Positions 41,111 through 52,674 of a DNA stretch of 64,000 bases are shown here, one piece after another. The translations under genes were made by a program, and so were the position numbers. The notes beneath the pieces are model-generated. The model saw nothing but the letters and a program-made list of their open reading frames with translations, searched no databases and was not told the DNA's origin. The DNA is from Mugil cephalus (lineage: Eukaryota; Chordata; Actinopteri; Mugiliformes; Mugilidae), in contig NC_061789.1 of the NCBI RefSeq assembly GCF_022458985.1, forward strand, positions 20,626,357 to 20,690,356. The letters are read 5' to 3'. Each line of letters opens with the position of its first letter. Position 1 is the stretch's first letter.

Positions 41111-41617
41111 GTTTGTTGTTGCCGTTTCAGAGACACGCAGAATTCACGAGTTGCCGCAGCCAAAACGTCTAAATGGTCACTGTAAAACGCTCTTACAATG
41201 TATTATTCGCAATGAGCTAAGTGTGCATGTCTACAACATACGCGTGTCTCTCCAAAACTCAAGTGGGTGCAAATGAACACAGCATCTCCCCCTGCTGGAT
41301 GGGAGGAAGCATCGCAATCACAAACAAAACTTCAGAGCTAATACCGACTTATTCCTGCGTTGGCATCAGCAGAAATCAAATTGTTATACGAAAGTCCCAA
41401 ATACGTGTTTATTGTTCACATTTAACTTGTTAGTCAAGAAACTGTTGACCTTTTATGTAGCTGGCGATTCTCCGCAGAAGACCACATTGACCAGAATGCA
41501 CTGCTGTCTCGGAACAACTGTGATTGGCTGAGGGAAACTCCTTTCAGGAAGTAGTGCGTCGAATTACATTTGCCGACCGAAAATCCTCATGACAATCTGC
41601 TGTTGAGACTCCCACTT
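41111..41617. promoter_or_regulatory. Shared upstream region and pgls non-coding exon 1
   Basis: Zinc finger C starts leftward at 41110. To the right, 'gactcccactt' is followed by the donor GTAAGT at 41618, and the acceptor 'tcctcacacag' precedes position 41992, seven bases before the pgls ATG. This implies a non-coding pgls first exon ending at 41617 and a promoter shared with gene C within about 0.4 kb. A GATTGGCTG (inverted CCAAT) lies near 41522. Confidence 0.45.
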
Positions 41618-41998
41618 GTAAGTACGATGACTTCGTTGTTGGGATAATTGTAGTGTGGACACCTGCGTGTCTTCTTGGTTAGTGATGTCAAGAAATAAGC
41701 TGCGCTTCTTCCTTATACTTCCGATAGTTCCTAATGCAATACTCTGTTGTGGCTCGTAGCTTAGTCTCCGGTCCTCTCATTCGAACAGTTTTAGTCTAAT
41801 TGCATGCCATTTAGTCAAGCAAGTTTAAAGACTGCATTTAACATATCAGTACAAGAAGTCTGCGTAATTTATTAGAAAACTAAATGTATTTGCACACACA
41901 TCGCAATGACTTGCAAACCTGTTTGGCAATGAACTTCCTTGTATTGCTTCATGTCTTTTGCTCCTCTGTCTCGTCATGTGTCCTCACACAGTGCACTC

Positions 41999-44348
41999 AT
42001 GGCTGGAAAAAGAGTAGTGGTCTTCCCCTCTTCAGCAGAGCTTGGTCCAGCTCTGGCCCAGCTGGTGACATCAAGGGCTGAGAAGGCCATCGGCTCTCGT
42101 GGCAGGTTCACCCTGGGCCTGTCTGGAGGAAGCCTGGTGTCCATGCTCAGCAAAGAGCTGCTGGCCCTGCCACAGCTGGACTGCAGCAAGTGGGTGGCTG
42201 GTTTCTGTGATGAGCGGCTGGTGTCCTTTGATGATCCAGAGAGCACCTATGGGCTGTACAAGGTATCTGTACAATCACACATTTGTTTGAATGCATCATG
42301 CTCAATTAATTTATATTATTCTAATACACTTGGTAATAAAGAGGGGCAGTGGAGCTCATCCGCTCCCACGGTGAACATCGTTCATACCATTCTCAATCTA
42401 ACTGTACAAGAACTCACATTTTTCGGTTATACTATTTTCTTTCATTTATTTATTATTTTTTATTTGTAAATGCACTTTATTTATATAGCACTATACAACG
42501 ACCCCCAGGTGAACCCAAGTGCTTTACAAGGAGTCATACCACAATTAAAACTACAGTAAAAAATAAAAGTGATAAAACCAATCCAAAAACAACAACAGAG
42601 TAAAATAAAATAAGATCAAAATAAATGAAAAAAAAGGGTCATCACACTAAAGTTGACTAAAATACATTCTAAATAGTTAAGTTTTAAGATTAGGTTTAAT
42701 TGTTAAAGTAAGTATTTTTTTATTTAATTTGTATTATTATTTTATTTATTTTTTATTTATACTAGTAGTTTTTGAGTTTTTTTTTAATGTGCAACAGAAC
42801 TACTCTGACCAAGCAATTTCCCTTGTGTGTCAGTAAAGTCTGTCTAAGTCTGTCTGCATTTCTTCTTTCCAGAGTCACTTATTTTCCAAGGTCAACATCC
42901 CTGAGGGAAGCATCTTGGCCATCGACTCCTCTCTGCTAGTGAATGACTGTGCGGAGGATTACACCCGCAAACTAAAAGAGGTGTAGGATCAGTCTCAGGC
43001 TTTCAAATAGTTTTACATGCAGACTTTTTTTCACAGTGTTGTTTTGCTACTTTGAAACACTCAGGCGTTCCCCGACGACAGCGTGCCCGTGTTTGACCTG
43101 CTGCTGTTAGGTATGGGGCCCGATGGACACACCTGTTCCCTGTTCCCAGGTCACCCGCTTCTTGAGGTGAGCGCTCCATTTTAGTGGATTTATTTGCTGA
43201 GCTATAAACTCCTGTAATTTCTGTTGAATTCTCATGAAAAACAGTGTAAACGGGATTGTAGCTTTGTTCTGAGCAGATGTTTTGCATTTTGCTCTTCACC
43301 ATGTTACAGATTATTTCGCTCATTCCTGTATGTTGAGCCATGTTCAACAATGTTAAATTGCAGGGACTGAGGCTCTCTGCATGTGTTTCTGTGTATATAC
43401 CATACTAGTATATACTGTAGTATATACTTGCTTATAGGAATGAGGACTAGTTTCTCCATCTGAAACACTATTTATGGAGGCATATCTTGGTTCAGTCTTG
43501 ATGTTGTTTCCTGATTCGTCTTTAAGTACATGTTTTTCATGAACTTTGAAGTAACTCCCTTGACTATGTATGGATGATTGATGGGCTTTGACTTGGGCAC
43601 AACTTGGATTTTGTGGTTTTCTTTCCTGTCATCACTGGTAACTTGCATGTGAGATAATCTACCTCATGTTAAGTCATATAATTGGAAGGTAAAATAAAGT
43701 CTTTAGTTATGGTTCTCACGTTGCACTGTTCAGTGATATGATAAATGATTTGGTGCCTGTGTACTCCATATTTAGGAGACCACAAAGATCGTGGCCCCGA
43801 TCAGTGACTCTCCCAAACCACCGCCACAGCGTGTAACCATGACCTTTCCAGTGGTGAACTCTGCGCGCTGTGTGGCTTTTGTATCGACAGGAGGAAGCAA
43901 AGCACCAGTTTTGAAGGTAACATTTAGAGACTTTTATTGGTCATGCGCAATTCATTACTCTTCAAAACCTGTTATTTCCACAACACAGTAAATCATCTTA
44001 AACTAGATCCACACCCCACGAACCAATTAAATAGACACTAAGATTAAAGTGATGAGATGGGCTCTATAAGAACCCTGGTGGGGCAAAGAAATAGACAAAT
44101 GTGAAGGAAATTTAAATAGAGATAAGAATAATGAAATAAGCACCACTGATTAACAATGATATTTAACAATGTTTAATTGTAACATGGTGAATTTTTTGCA
44201 GGATGTGCTGGAGGGAGGAGAGGGTCCCGTGCTTCCAGCGGCCCGTGTTGTCCCAACCAGCGGCGAGCTGTTCTGGCTTGTTGATGACCCTGCAGCTGCT
44301 TCCTTAACTATCCAGGTGGAGAGGCTCAGCTCAGGGGCCAAACTGTAG
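41999..44348 (+). CDS. pgls: 6-phosphogluconolactonase
   Basis: Five coding exons, 41999-42262, 42873-42980, 43065-43166, 43776-43916 and 44202-44348, give 253 aa (human PGLS 258). The enzyme hydrolyses 6-phosphogluconolactone to 6-phosphogluconate in the oxidative pentose phosphate pathway, in the cytosol. Family motifs are clear: [16 protein letters not shown] near the N-terminus, [19 protein letters not shown], and the active-site stretch [20 protein letters not shown]. The start MAGKRVVVF aligns with other vertebrates; in-frame upstream codons precede a splice acceptor. Its neighbours slc27a1 and colgalt1 are also close to PGLS in human 19p13.11. A signal AATAAA lies at 44668. Confidence 0.95.
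42469..42600 (+). repeat. LINE-derived repeat in pgls intron 1
   Basis: The motif 'actttatttatatagcact' followed by 'caagtgctttacaaggagt' and an A-rich tail is a common fish repeat of L2-type origin. No coding part remains. Confidence 0.5.
42780..42860 (+). repeat. Short LINE 3' tail in pgls intron 1
   Basis: 'gaccaagcaatttcccttgt' followed by 'cagtaaagtctgtctaagtc' with a (gtctgtcta)n tail matches the 3' ends of fish non-LTR elements. It ends about ten bases before the exon 2 acceptor tract, so it may supply part of it. Confidence 0.5.
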
Positions 44349-44667
44349 AGCTTTGGCCTAGCAAAGACAGGAAGTCACCACTGTGTGAAAACCTGGATTC
44401 AAGGGACCTGAAAATAGTGAATGACATTCCCACGAAGGAGAGAGGGTTATGATACACAAATGAACAAATTAATTTAAAACCTTTGTAATGTTGCACTGTT
44501 TGGCTCTCTAACGCCTCAGGGTGTGTTTTTTTTTCAAAGGTACCTTAATTCAGGTTGGTCTTGGCCTCTGCTCAAAATGTGTGTTGCTAGAGTTTGACAC
44601 TAGAAGTTAGTGATTCAACTCAACTGTGATGTGGAAACATTCACTTCTTCCTTTAACATACACTAAA

Positions 44668-44673
44668 AATAAA
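44668..44673 (+). terminator. Polyadenylation signal of pgls
   Basis: AATAAA 320 bases after the stop codon; a second pair of signals lies near 44836-44852. Confidence 0.55.
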
Positions 44674-45206
44674 GTTTTAAGTGAAGTCGCACCAAGGAAT
44701 TAACTTTGTATAAAAGAAAAAAATATATACATCAATGCAGAATATTTTGTCTGTTCACAATAGTCTTTTACCTGACCAGGTTACAATCCCGATTTACGGT
44801 GCTGAATAGTGGCAGGCTATAGGCTCACGTGCTAAAATAAAATCTGTAATAAAACCTTTCATTTGACTTCATTAAAGTTCCTTATCAAAGCACCTACTTA
44901 AATTTTTTTGTTTGTTTGTTTGTTTGTTTTTTTGCCGAGATTTAAAAAGAAAGAAATAAACTGAACTGGGCACTTTCCTTTGTGTTTTCTGTGCAGTGGA
45001 GCCTGTAGTAGCCCATCCCCTTTAAGATGCAGGCACGTCCCTTTAAAGCCTCGCACTGCTGCTGTCACATCAGGACAGGAGCTGCAGCACAAACTCTTGA
45101 CTGTCTGCGATGACCGCGGAAAGTAAAGAGGCGACTTTTCTGTAGCTCAGGAGCGGGAGCCACGTCCACCTGTGTCTTATTTTCTGTTCCATCATCTCTC
45201 GGCGCC

Positions 45207-46050
45207 ATGCTCGGGCTCTCCGGCCTCCTCCCCGCCGCTCTGCTCCTCTTGCTCCTGTCCTGCTGCGCTCCAGCTCGGGCTTATTTCGCGGAGGAGCGCT
45301 GGAGCCCCGAGTCTCCGCTCCTCGCTCCAAGGCTCCTTCTCGCCCTCATCTGCAGAAACTCCGAGCACTCGTTGCCCTACTTTCTGGGCACTATCGAGCG
45401 CCTCAACTATCCCAAGGACCGCATGGCTCTCTGGTGAGTTGTTATCAGAAAATGTAACAGTCAAAAAAGCTCATTAGTAAAGTTAACCAATTCACAGGCG
45501 TGATCTAAATCTTTTATTTTTTTTGGCCGAAAGATTCTTCTTAGAAAAAAACTATGCGTAAAACTCCATTACCGATAGTTCAGTGAATTTGGGGGAAGAG
45601 TAGAAGGGGAGTGGACATGCGCATTGGCGACGGGGTAACAAAAATGGCTTTTGGGAAGAAAGCCAAGTTGTGTTATGCGGGGTGCGTTCCAGCTTCAAAA
45701 GTACCCTCAGATATCGACAACCAGACATCGAAGTCCTGAAGGGGATTTATGACAACATTAAGACGAAACAGTTTATTTTAGACAGAGGTGCACACATCTG
45801 GACACTGCTCATCCCACTGGCCCTGCGTTACATTGATCTGTCTACGTGGAGGGGAGGGGACGAGAGTGATTTGGCCACGAGGGGAGCTGTGTGATTTTTA
45901 AAAACTAATCTAACAAACCTGGGTGAATGTTGAGATTTTGTGGTTGCCCCACTCTGCATGTGCAGCCCCGCAACGAACAGCTCTACATGGCGATCACTGC
46001 CAGGTCATCTTCCACTGGGAGCAATCGATTCCTCTACTTGATCTTTATGT

Positions 46051-46098
<48 letters not shown>

Positions 46099-49000
46099 CC
46101 ACACTTTTTGCAAAGACTAATTCATGTTCATCATGGAATGCTGAGAGAGAAATGTTCCTGTGTATTAAAGTCAGATCTCATTTTCATCATATTCTAGTGT
46201 TATACATGGGTACCCATGCATACACATAATGTGTAATCCCCCAAGTCTAAACTAGCAAAATATGTCGGTGTATATGAAGGAGGCACTAGGGTGGGGTTGC
46301 AGAGCATTTTTGATTCGCCAAAACACCTTCACAGATTTTAGAAGGGTTAGTCAAAATATTGCCATCTGGGGGTCTCTCTTCCCTCTCTTTTTTTTTTCAC
46401 AGGATCCCAAATTGCCTGGGTTTTCCTGTCCTTACGATGCGCAGTCGGCTCAACAGAATTGTAGCTCACTAAACTTTCAATGTTGGCCAATTTCCAGGCG
46501 CACTTACAACCTGTGATTGACTACAAATTAGATGTTCTAACCTCTAGTAGTCTAGTAGTGTCACACACTGAGAATGTCTCTCACACTTTGAAGGAAAGCG
46601 AAGCAAGGCATTTCACACATATTTAACTACTCATGATACGACAGCCCACCCACTCTTCAGCTATGAATGGTTTGCATGACTGCCTGGAGGGCTCAGAGCA
46701 GTCTTCTCCCCACTCGCCAGTCTGGTGAACAAGTTGCTCTTTATTGAGGAGCTTGATACGGGTGAATCTGCTAGATTGATTGGGAGGTTTTAAAGCTCTT
46801 CTGTGTGTATGTCTGTGGTAAGGTTAGTTTAGTTTCAACATGCTCTGCAAGCTCATTAAGTTATGTCTGGAAAATGCAAACAGCCGTGTGATGTTGTAAA
46901 CAGTGTATTTTGTGTGCGCTTCGCTGCCGGCTTTTGGCAGCTGTTTGCGGAGAAGCCAAAGTCTCGCAAACAGAACTGGCTAAGCAGTCATTAAGAGCTG
47001 CGTGTCTGAAATTAGACTTTCCTTTCTGTACTGCTGCAGCAACACTCGAGCAGATGACACGCCAGAAGTGTTCCAGAGTTCACAACTAGGCCCCCTGCTA
47101 AACATTTGTCTCGTCCGGACACGATCAGGGAAAATCAGGGCAATTCAAAGTTTGAAGAACTGAGGGATGGACAGGAGGAATGAGGGAAGAAACGCTTCAG
47201 CGAGGAGCTGCGGTGTTCTCACAGATCAGTGTGAAATCTTTGAAGATGGTCAATCACAGCTGTCGTCCATACGAGTAGTAGAAAAAAAAATGTCTAGCTG
47301 TAAAGGCAGATAAGCGTTGATGGCTGAGGAAATGACGTGTGTTCTGTGGTAGGGTGATTTCTTGACAGGGGGACTCTGGTAGACAGAGTGACGTTCTCCT
47401 GCATGTCATTATTCTCCAGAAATACATCGGACATGCAGGCTGTTCACTCAGCCGTCAATCATTTCCTTGTCCTCTTGTTTGTTGCAGACGTTGCAGAAGT
47501 TTCACTTCTGTATTGTTCTTCCTTTAACACTGTTGTTATAATTGTTACATTTCCTTATATATACATATATATATATATATATACATATATAAATATACAT
47601 ATATATATATCGTGCCTAGAGATTTTCACCTGAAATGATATCAACTAGAGGTACAATACCTAGTATCAGTAACACTTACGTCAGCCCTGACAGGTGAGAC
47701 AATGAGTTTACAGAAAGTGAACATAAGACTCTTGTTATTTGAGCCCTGTTTTTTTTTCCTTTCAATTCTGGTCTCAACTTGTACTCACTCTGGCTCTAGT
47801 ACAGTTTTCCCTCTTTTGCTCTTGGTTATTGACCATGTTCAATCACCCTGATGAATACAGTTCATTCTAATCATTTACTTTTGTTCTTTATTGACAGGGT
47901 AGCAACGGATCACAATGAGGACAACACCACAGCTATTCTGCGTGACTGGCTCGTAAAGGTTCAGAACCTTTACCATTATGTGGAGTGGAGGCCAAAAGAG
48001 GAGCCCAGGTGGGTTACTTCTTAGAGTTTTTGCATGAATTGTGTTAGTTGTGTTTTGTTGCTGAAGGTCTCACAGAGCAAATCACATTATTCTCTTTTAC
48101 AGACGCTATACAGATGAGGATGGTCCGAAGCACTGGACGGACCTCCGTTATGAGCATGTAATGAAGCTTCGCCAAGTAGCACTGGAGTCCGCTCGCGAGA
48201 TGTGGGCAGACTATTTCATGGTAGGTCAACTAAACTACTCTTTAGTTGCAAAAAAAAGCACACTTAAAGGTTTCATTTTAAGCTCCAGCACTTCAAACCA
48301 TGCTATTTTTATCGTCCAGTGAAGGCAGCAAAAGGACATCCACAGATCCAGGTCTACAACGCCGTCACGGTTGTAATTTAAGAGGGACAGAGGGTGTTGA
48401 AAGTTGACCCAGTTTCACCTTTTCTCTGGTGGTTAGATTATGTTTTCTAGTTCATCCGCCTTCTTCCATCTACAGTGCAATATTGTGCATTGTGCACACG
48501 CTTGTGCTATTTGTATTTCCTAGCCCAGCCCACATTGTCTAGTTTTAGTGGGGTATAATTTGAAACGAAGTACATCCAGAATCCTCTTGTACTCTTAGTC
48601 TTATGTTAGTAGTGCAGTAAATAGGCTGTGGGTTTTTACCAGTCAGTATTTACCACTCGGCTTTAGTATTGCATTCACCCATTGTGACTAGGCCTGCTGC
48701 ACACATCTTCATATGATTTGCTTTTCACAAACATATTTAACAGTTTGACTTCTCTCCCTGGTGAAGTTGGCAGATTGTGATAATCTCCTCACCAATCCCG
48801 ATGTGCTCTGGAAACTCATGAAAGAGAATAAGACCATCATCGCTCCGATGCTGGAATCCCGTGCGGCCTATTCAAACTTCTGGTGTGGAATGACCTCCCA
48901 GGTACTGTTTCTAAATGTTGGTGTTCCTGCTTGTGCGAAATAACAAATGCTCTGAACTTGACTGTTAATCCACTCTCCTTCAGGGTTACTATAAGCGGAC

Positions 49001-51027
49001 CCCTGCCTACATACCCATGAGGAAGCAGGTGCGCAAAGGCTGTTTTGCCGTCCCCATGGTCCACTCCACGTTCCTCATAGACCTCAGGAAAGAGGCATCC
49101 AGACAGTTGGCCTTTCACCCGCCACACCCAGAATACAGCTGGGCTTTTGATGACATCATTGTGTTTGCATTCTCTGCTCGGATGGCAGGTATTTTACAAT
49201 TGAAATATGAGCTCATCGTTGTAAATTGTACACATTGGGCTTTAGCCTTTTTAAACGATATTGCGCCACTCCAGATAATCATCTTCCTCTTTCTACAGAT
49301 GTGCAAATGTTTGTTTGTAACAAGGAGACCTACGGTTACTTCCCTGTGCCCCTGCGCTCCCACAATACTTTGCAAGATGAGGCTGACAGCTTCTTGCACT
49401 CCCTGCTGGAAGTCAATGGTGAGTAGCTGGCATTCAGACCGATTGCAATCATTTTGCAATAAAAAAAAAAATTCCCTTTTTTTTTCTACCGGCTTCGATT
49501 CTGCTTCATCTGTTAATAACTTTCAGCATGAGTTTATATCTCTCTCTATTTATATCACTTACACCATTTCTGCATCCATCTTCCCTCTGGCTATGTAGTG
49601 CGAAATTCCCCAGTGATGCCTTCCAAATACATACGTGTTCCTAGAAAACAACCTGACAAACTGGGCTTTGACGAGGTGAGTAAGGAGTGTTGTGAAGATG
49701 GAATCTGCAAAAATGGCCTTCTGTCCATTTCTGTGCTAAAAGCTGGCCCCTGCTCTAGAAAACTGCCGCTCCATTCACTGACTCTACTGTTGGCGTATGT
49801 GCAGGTGTTCATGATAAACCTTCAGAGGCGGACTGATCGCAAGGAGCGCATGCTTAGGGCACTGTACGAGCAGGGGATTACTTGTAAGGTCATTGCAGCT
49901 GTTGATGGAAAGTAAGTTCTCCCTGTCTCATAAATACTTTTAATGCTTTCACGGTGTAAACAAAGCTTTAATTTTGATTTCTGTGTCACATTTCTCTTAT
50001 GTCTTGTATTTCAGAGCAATGAATATTAGTGAAATTCATTTAATGGGCATTCACATGCTCCCCGGATACAGTGATCCTTATCACGGAAGGCCGTTAACAA
50101 AAGGAGAGCTGGGATGCTTTCTTTCCCACTTTAACGTCTGGAAAGAGGTGAATCCCACAAACCAAACATTTAAACGTCCGTGCACCAGATAGATTGGTGA
50201 CTTATCGACAAATCTGTGCCCTAGGTTGTGGAGCGACGCCTGGACACCTCCCTTGTGATTGAAGACGATCTGCGCTTTGAGGTCTTCTTCAAGCGACGCC
50301 TGATGAACTTGATGAGCGAGGTGAAGTCCGAAGGGCTGGACTGGGACCTCATGTGAGTTTGCGCATCCTTCACGATCTTCAGTTTCACCTCGAGTCTGCT
50401 AAGTTTGCACTTTCGTCTCACCTGTGCTCTCGGCTTTTGTCTTCTAGCTACATTGGTCGGAAGAGAATGCAAGTGGATCACCCAGAGAAAGCGGTGCCAA
50501 ATATACACAACTTAGTGGAAGCAGACTATTCATATTGGACGCTAGGCTACATGATATCACTGCAGGGTGCAGAGAAGCTTCTGAAAGCAGAACCACTAAA
50601 GAGGATTCTGCCAGTGGACGAGTTTCTTCCCATCATGTACAATAAACACCCTGTGTAAGTGATTAACTCAACTTGACCTAGTACAAACACAGAACATATA
50701 CTTCTGCTCTGGAGTTTAGCGTTTAGTTGTTTCCTGACCTTGCCTTCTCCTACTTACAGGTCCGATTATATGGAACAGTTTGAAAGCAGAGACCTGAAAG
50801 CATTTTCTGCAGAGCCTCTCTTAGTGTATCCAACACACTATACAGGTGACCCGGGCTACATCAGTGACACTGAGACCTCCACTGTGTGGGACAACGACAA
50901 GATCCGCACAGACTGGGACAGAGCGCGCTCGGGAAAAACTCGAGAGCAGGCGAAGATCAGCAGCGAGGCCCAGAACTCTGACGTGCTCCAGTCCCCGCTG
51001 GACAGCACAGCGCGGGACGAGCTATGA
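45207..51027 (+). CDS. colgalt1: Procollagen galactosyltransferase 1
   Basis: Twelve exons give 611 aa (human 622): 45207-45433, 47898-48008, 48103-48220, 48767-48901, 48984-49188, 49299-49418, 49599-49675, 49805-49911, 50015-50147, 50225-50352, 50448-50654, 50760-51027. A signal peptide ([19 protein letters not shown]) and a C-terminal RDEL mark a soluble ER-lumen enzyme. It adds galactose from UDP-Gal to hydroxylysine of collagen and collagen-domain proteins. The N-terminal glycosyltransferase-like domain has the DxD as DCD (LADCDNLL). The C-terminal GT25 domain has [46 protein letters not shown] and VDEFLP. Exon 4 uses a weak acceptor (gtgaag), supported by alignment. No breaks are seen. 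Confidence 0.95.
45434..47897. other. colgalt1 intron 1 with microsatellites
   Basis: The longest intron of the gene. It holds a (CA)n tract (46051-46097) and a (TA)n-rich tract (about 47556-47612). A short open frame near 45643 ([14 protein letters not shown]) stops soon and matches no domain I know. Confidence 0.6.
46051..46097. repeat. (CA)n microsatellite
   Basis: About 23 uninterrupted CA units within colgalt1 intron 1. Confidence 0.95.
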
Positions 51028-52674
51028 GAGGAACTTAGGAGCCTTAGGAAAATGTAAAGGCGCATAGGTCAAACCACCGTAGTTTTTTAATCATTCGTGA
51101 TCACTTTGATTTTACATCAGAATTCATGGAAAGATTTAATTTATCAGAATTGACGAGTTGAAAAGGGATCGTGCGTGTCTTACATTTTCTGTCATATTGT
51201 CAGTTATCAGGTTTTTACATTATAAAGGCACTAGACTTGCCATTTGGAATGGCATTTGCAGTACCCAACTTCTGTCTGTCATACAGAAAGGAACATATGT
51301 GGTAGTAATGAATGAATTTGGACTGGGTAAAAAATTATAAAAGTTTTTTCTCATTAACCCTTACATTGCTGTGTTTCGAATAATCATCAGTCAGTACGTT
51401 TATCACAGGTACAGCACACACAAGTAAATGCTATTCACTCAGAAAAAAACAGTGCTATCACTGAAGCAGAAACACGATGCTATCAGTAAAGTTACTTCAC
51501 TTTTTGACGCTTTTTGTCTGTCTCCAGACTAATGCCTCAAACAGACGTGATTAACTCTGTGACCTGACCTGTTTCCCCAGAAGAAAACAGAAATCCTCGC
51601 CCCATGCAAACATACATCAGCCACATCTTAATCCCACTCTGATAGTTGAGTCTGAATTTGAGCATTTTGGATGAGGCTGACTTTTTAAAGCTTGGTTGGT
51701 GGTCCTTTTCCAGCTTATTTATTATGTCATGGAATCTCTGCCTCATGACTAGAGCTCTGAAGAGGCTTTCTGTTGCTTATGCTTTCAATTGATCGGATTC
51801 TGTACGAGCCATTCACCCTCTGAGTGTGCACAAAAATGGAAGTGGTTCTTAGTGGCAACAAAATTAAATAAAATGTTTTATATTTAAAAGTTTAAATGTG
51901 TGATTACTCTCGTAGTATTTGCAGTGTATTCTTGATATAACTGGTATAACCAACTTTCTTTGTTACTGCTGACTATGCTGAGCAATTGTAATAGCCATGA
52001 ACAAGTAAGTTGTGGCACCTCATTTGATTGGACTGCAGACCGTGTGTCCCATGCAGCTGTGAACCATTGATTGAATTCGTAGTTCTATGTAACTGAGCGT
52101 GTTCTTAGTTGTCTTAGTGACATCGAACTGAAACTCAACATACCCTCAATTTTCACACCATTCACTCAGCCACAAGTGTAGAACTAATTTTATTTTCTCA
52201 TTTGTTCATTCACTAACGACCTTGCTTTTTACCAAACTTTAAAATCTTTAAAATGTATAGAATAAGCATTACGCATTACATCAAAGTCGTCTATCTTATC
52301 AGTTCCAAAAGCTTTTTTACTAAGAGCGCAAAAAAAAACTTGACACCTTGTCACTAAATATGGCGCAATAGCGTAGGTGGGGCTTATACTGACAGTAAGA
52401 CACACTTCCTCTTCCCTTGATGGTGAAAACACTGGCCAACCTCCTCTCTACCAGAGGAAGATCATTTTGAGTGCTTCAACGGCAGCAACCTCAGAGCTGC
52501 ATGTTAATCAGTTACCATAAGTGTGTCATAGTGTGTATAGTGCTGGGCAGAGTTTCTGCCACTTCTATTTTTTTTATATATATATTTTTTTTTGTATACT
52601 TTATTGTGACCTGTGGGGCAGATGATGTACGAGTTCTGTTTGTAGTGTTTGGCTGCTGTGAGGATAGTGTAGAG
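51028..52674. other. colgalt1 3' UTR and gmip upstream region
   Basis: The colgalt1 3' UTR probably runs to the AATAAA at 51867-51872. The rest contains T-rich and TA-rich tracts (about 52568-52600) and the presumed gmip promoter and leader. No other gene is seen. Confidence 0.5.
51867..51872 (+). terminator. Polyadenylation signal of colgalt1
   Basis: AATAAA about 840 bases after the stop codon, the first canonical signal found in the 3' flank. Confidence 0.55.

Noticed and set aside
45643-45894. Short open frames with a Cys-rich start in colgalt1 intron 1, considered as a THAP-type transposon piece
   Set aside because: Spacing of Cys and His does not fit a THAP domain and the frame stops after about 30 residues.
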